Assembly: GCA_937876355.1 (NCBI GenBank)
Contig: CALFHN010000041.1
Location: forward strand, 1-64,000
Length of the DNA: 64,000 nt
Source of the DNA: an uncultured Bacteroidota bacterium
GTDB taxonomy: Bacteria > Bacteroidota > Rhodothermia > Rhodothermales > UBA10348
Direction: 5' to 3'
Part shown: positions 62,479 through 64,000 of the stretch, in pieces
Position numbering within the stretch: position 1 is the first letter of the stretch
Layout of the letters: the number at the start of each line of letters is the position of its first letter
Made by a program: the position numbers and the translations under genes
The notes under the pieces: model-generated
What the model was told of the DNA's origin: nothing
The model's database searches: none
What the model saw: only the letters and a program-made list of their open reading frames with translations

Positions 62479-63939
62479 ATGAGTGATACAAGCACTGATC
62501 TTCTCCACCAAGTAGCGAGCAGCGAATACAAGTATGGATTCGTGACCAACATTGAGTCCGAAAAGGCTCAAGTAGGACTCAGTGAAGACACTGTTCGTTT
62601 TATATCTGCCAAAAAAAATGAACCGGAATGGCTATTGGAATGGCGCTTGAAGGCGTATCGACACTTTATTACGCTAATGGAATCAGATGCGATGCCTGAT
62701 TGGGCTCATTTGAATATCCCTGAAATTGATTTACAGGCCATTTCCTACTATTCCGCACCTAAAAAAAAGCCAGAGTACGAATCTCTGAACGAGGTCGACC
62801 CTGAGCTTATTAGCACGTTTAAACGGCTGGGAATTCCCGTTCAAGAACAGGAGCGATTGGTAGGTATTGTAGTCGACGTCGTGATGGACTCGGTTTCGGT
62901 AACGACCACGTTTAACGCCGAGTTGGACAAAAATGGCATCATATTTTGCTCTTTTGGCGAAGCTGTCCAAAAACATCCTGAGCTTGTTAAAAAATACCTT
63001 GGACGCGTTGTCCCGTACACGGATAACTACTACGCTGCGCTAAATTCGGCTGTTTTTTCAGACGGATCATTCTGCTACATCCCGAAAGGAGTTCGCTGCC
63101 CCGTTGAGCTTTCTACGTACTTCCGAATAAATGAATCCGGTACCGGTCAGTTTGAACGAACACTGATTGTAGTTGATGAGGGATCGTACGTGTCCTATTT
63201 GGAGGGATGTACAGCCCCTCAACGTGATGAAAACCAACTGCATGCTGCTGTGGTTGAAATCATCGCGATGGATGATGCCGAAGTAAAATATTCGACCATC
63301 CAAAACTGGTATCCTGGAAACGCTCAGGGGGTTGGGGGCATTTTCAACTTCGTCACAAAAAGGGGAATCTGCGAAGGAGACCGCTCCAAGATCAGTTGGA
63401 CGCAGTTGGAAACGGGTTCTTCAATTACCTGGAAATATCCTTCTTGCATACTGAAGGGCGATGATTCCGTCGGCGAGTTCTATTCAGTTGCCTTTACCAA
63501 AGGGAAACAGCAGGCTGATACAGGGACCAAGATGATCCATATTGGTAAAAACACTTCCTCGACCATTATTTCAAAAGGAATTTCTGCTGGGAATAGCCAA
63601 AATGCGTACCGAGGTTTGGTTAAAATGACTCCAGGGGCTGAAAATGGCAGAAATTTTAGCCAATGTGACTCCATGCTTCTCGGTGACCGGTGTGGTGCTC
63701 ACACCTATCCGTATTTGGAGATCATGAACCCTTCTGCCCAAGTTGAACACGAGGCAACAACCTCAAAAGTTGGCGAAGATCAGATCTTCTATTGTAAACA
63801 GCGCGGCATAAGCGAAATCGATGCCATCAAACTTATTGTAAATGGTTTTTGCAAAGAGATTTTGGCGCAATTGCCCATGGAATTTGCGGTTGAAGCTAGA
63901 AACCTACTAGCTATCGAATTGGAAGGCAGCGTAGGTTAA
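62479..63939 (+). CDS. sufB: Fe-S cluster assembly protein SufB
   Basis: [39 protein letters not shown]-like segment, [35 protein letters not shown]. Confidence 0.97.
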   Translation: MSDTSTDLLHQVASSEYKYGFVTNIESEKAQVGLSEDTVRFISAKKNEPEWLLEWRLKAYRHFITLMESDAMPDWAHLNIPEIDLQAISYYSAPKKKPEYESLNEVDPELISTFKRLGIPVQEQERLVGIVVDVVMDSVSVTTTFNAELDKNGIIFCSFGEAVQKHPELVKKYLGRVVPYTDNYYAALNSAVFSDGSFCYIPKGVRCPVELSTYFRINESGTGQFERTLIVVDEGSYVSYLEGCTAPQRDENQLHAAVVEIIAMDDAEVKYSTIQNWYPGNAQGVGGIFNFVTKRGICEGDRSKISWTQLETGSSITWKYPSCILKGDDSVGEFYSVAFTKGKQQADTGTKMIHIGKNTSSTIISKGISAGNSQNAYRGLVKMTPGAENGRNFSQCDSMLLGDRCGAHTYPYLEIMNPSAQVEHEATTSKVGEDQIFYCKQRGISEIDAIKLIVNGFCKEILAQLPMEFAVEARNLLAIELEGSVG

Positions 63940-63977
63940 ACTCGTTCTGCATTAATTGATCACGTAATTAAAAGACT

Positions 63978-64000
63978 ATGTTAGAGATTAAGAATTTGCA
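63978..64000 (+). CDS. sufC: Start of SufC Fe-S assembly ATPase, cut by the window edge
   Basis: ATGTTAGAGATTAAGAATTTGCA = MLEIKNL-, directly downstream of sufB. Confidence 0.65.

Overview
The window is a gene-dense chromosomal segment made up mostly of housekeeping and metabolic genes. The gene set (SufB/A-type carriers, PgpH-like HD protein, EtfABCX, DUF5916, NagB/PIG-L fusion, outer-membrane beta-barrels, no obvious Shine-Dalgarno signals) suggests a Bacteroidota / Rhodothermota / Balneolota-like organism; this placement is inference. I support about 55 protein-coding genes, two tRNA genes (Pro-GGG and Leu-TAA, both on the minus strand), several hairpin terminators and several short tandem repeats. 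I see no CRISPR array, transposase, integrase or convincing prophage. No clear new defence-type system is visible. The points most worth a second look are: (1) an apparent in-frame deletion fusing the start of a pyruvate:ferredoxin oxidoreductase gene (nifJ) to the end of a dihydroorotate-dehydrogenase-like gene (34058-34699); (2) a tRNA-Pro gene followed, before its terminator, by two 49-bp tandem repeats that each re-create the tRNA 3' end (12259-12360); (3) an overlapping three-gene cluster encoding a HExxH peptidase / beta-propeller / Omp85-like barrel protein, a BamB-like lipoprotein and a small envelope protein (15921-20606); (4) an amidohydrolase interrupted by one in-frame TGA and lacking the usual metal-binding Asp (40299-41480), next to a 22-codon lipoprotein-signal mini-ORF; (5) a 15-16 bp five-copy tandem repeat that grows out of the fixX stop codon (55503-55581). 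All family assignments come from reading the translations; no database search was run.
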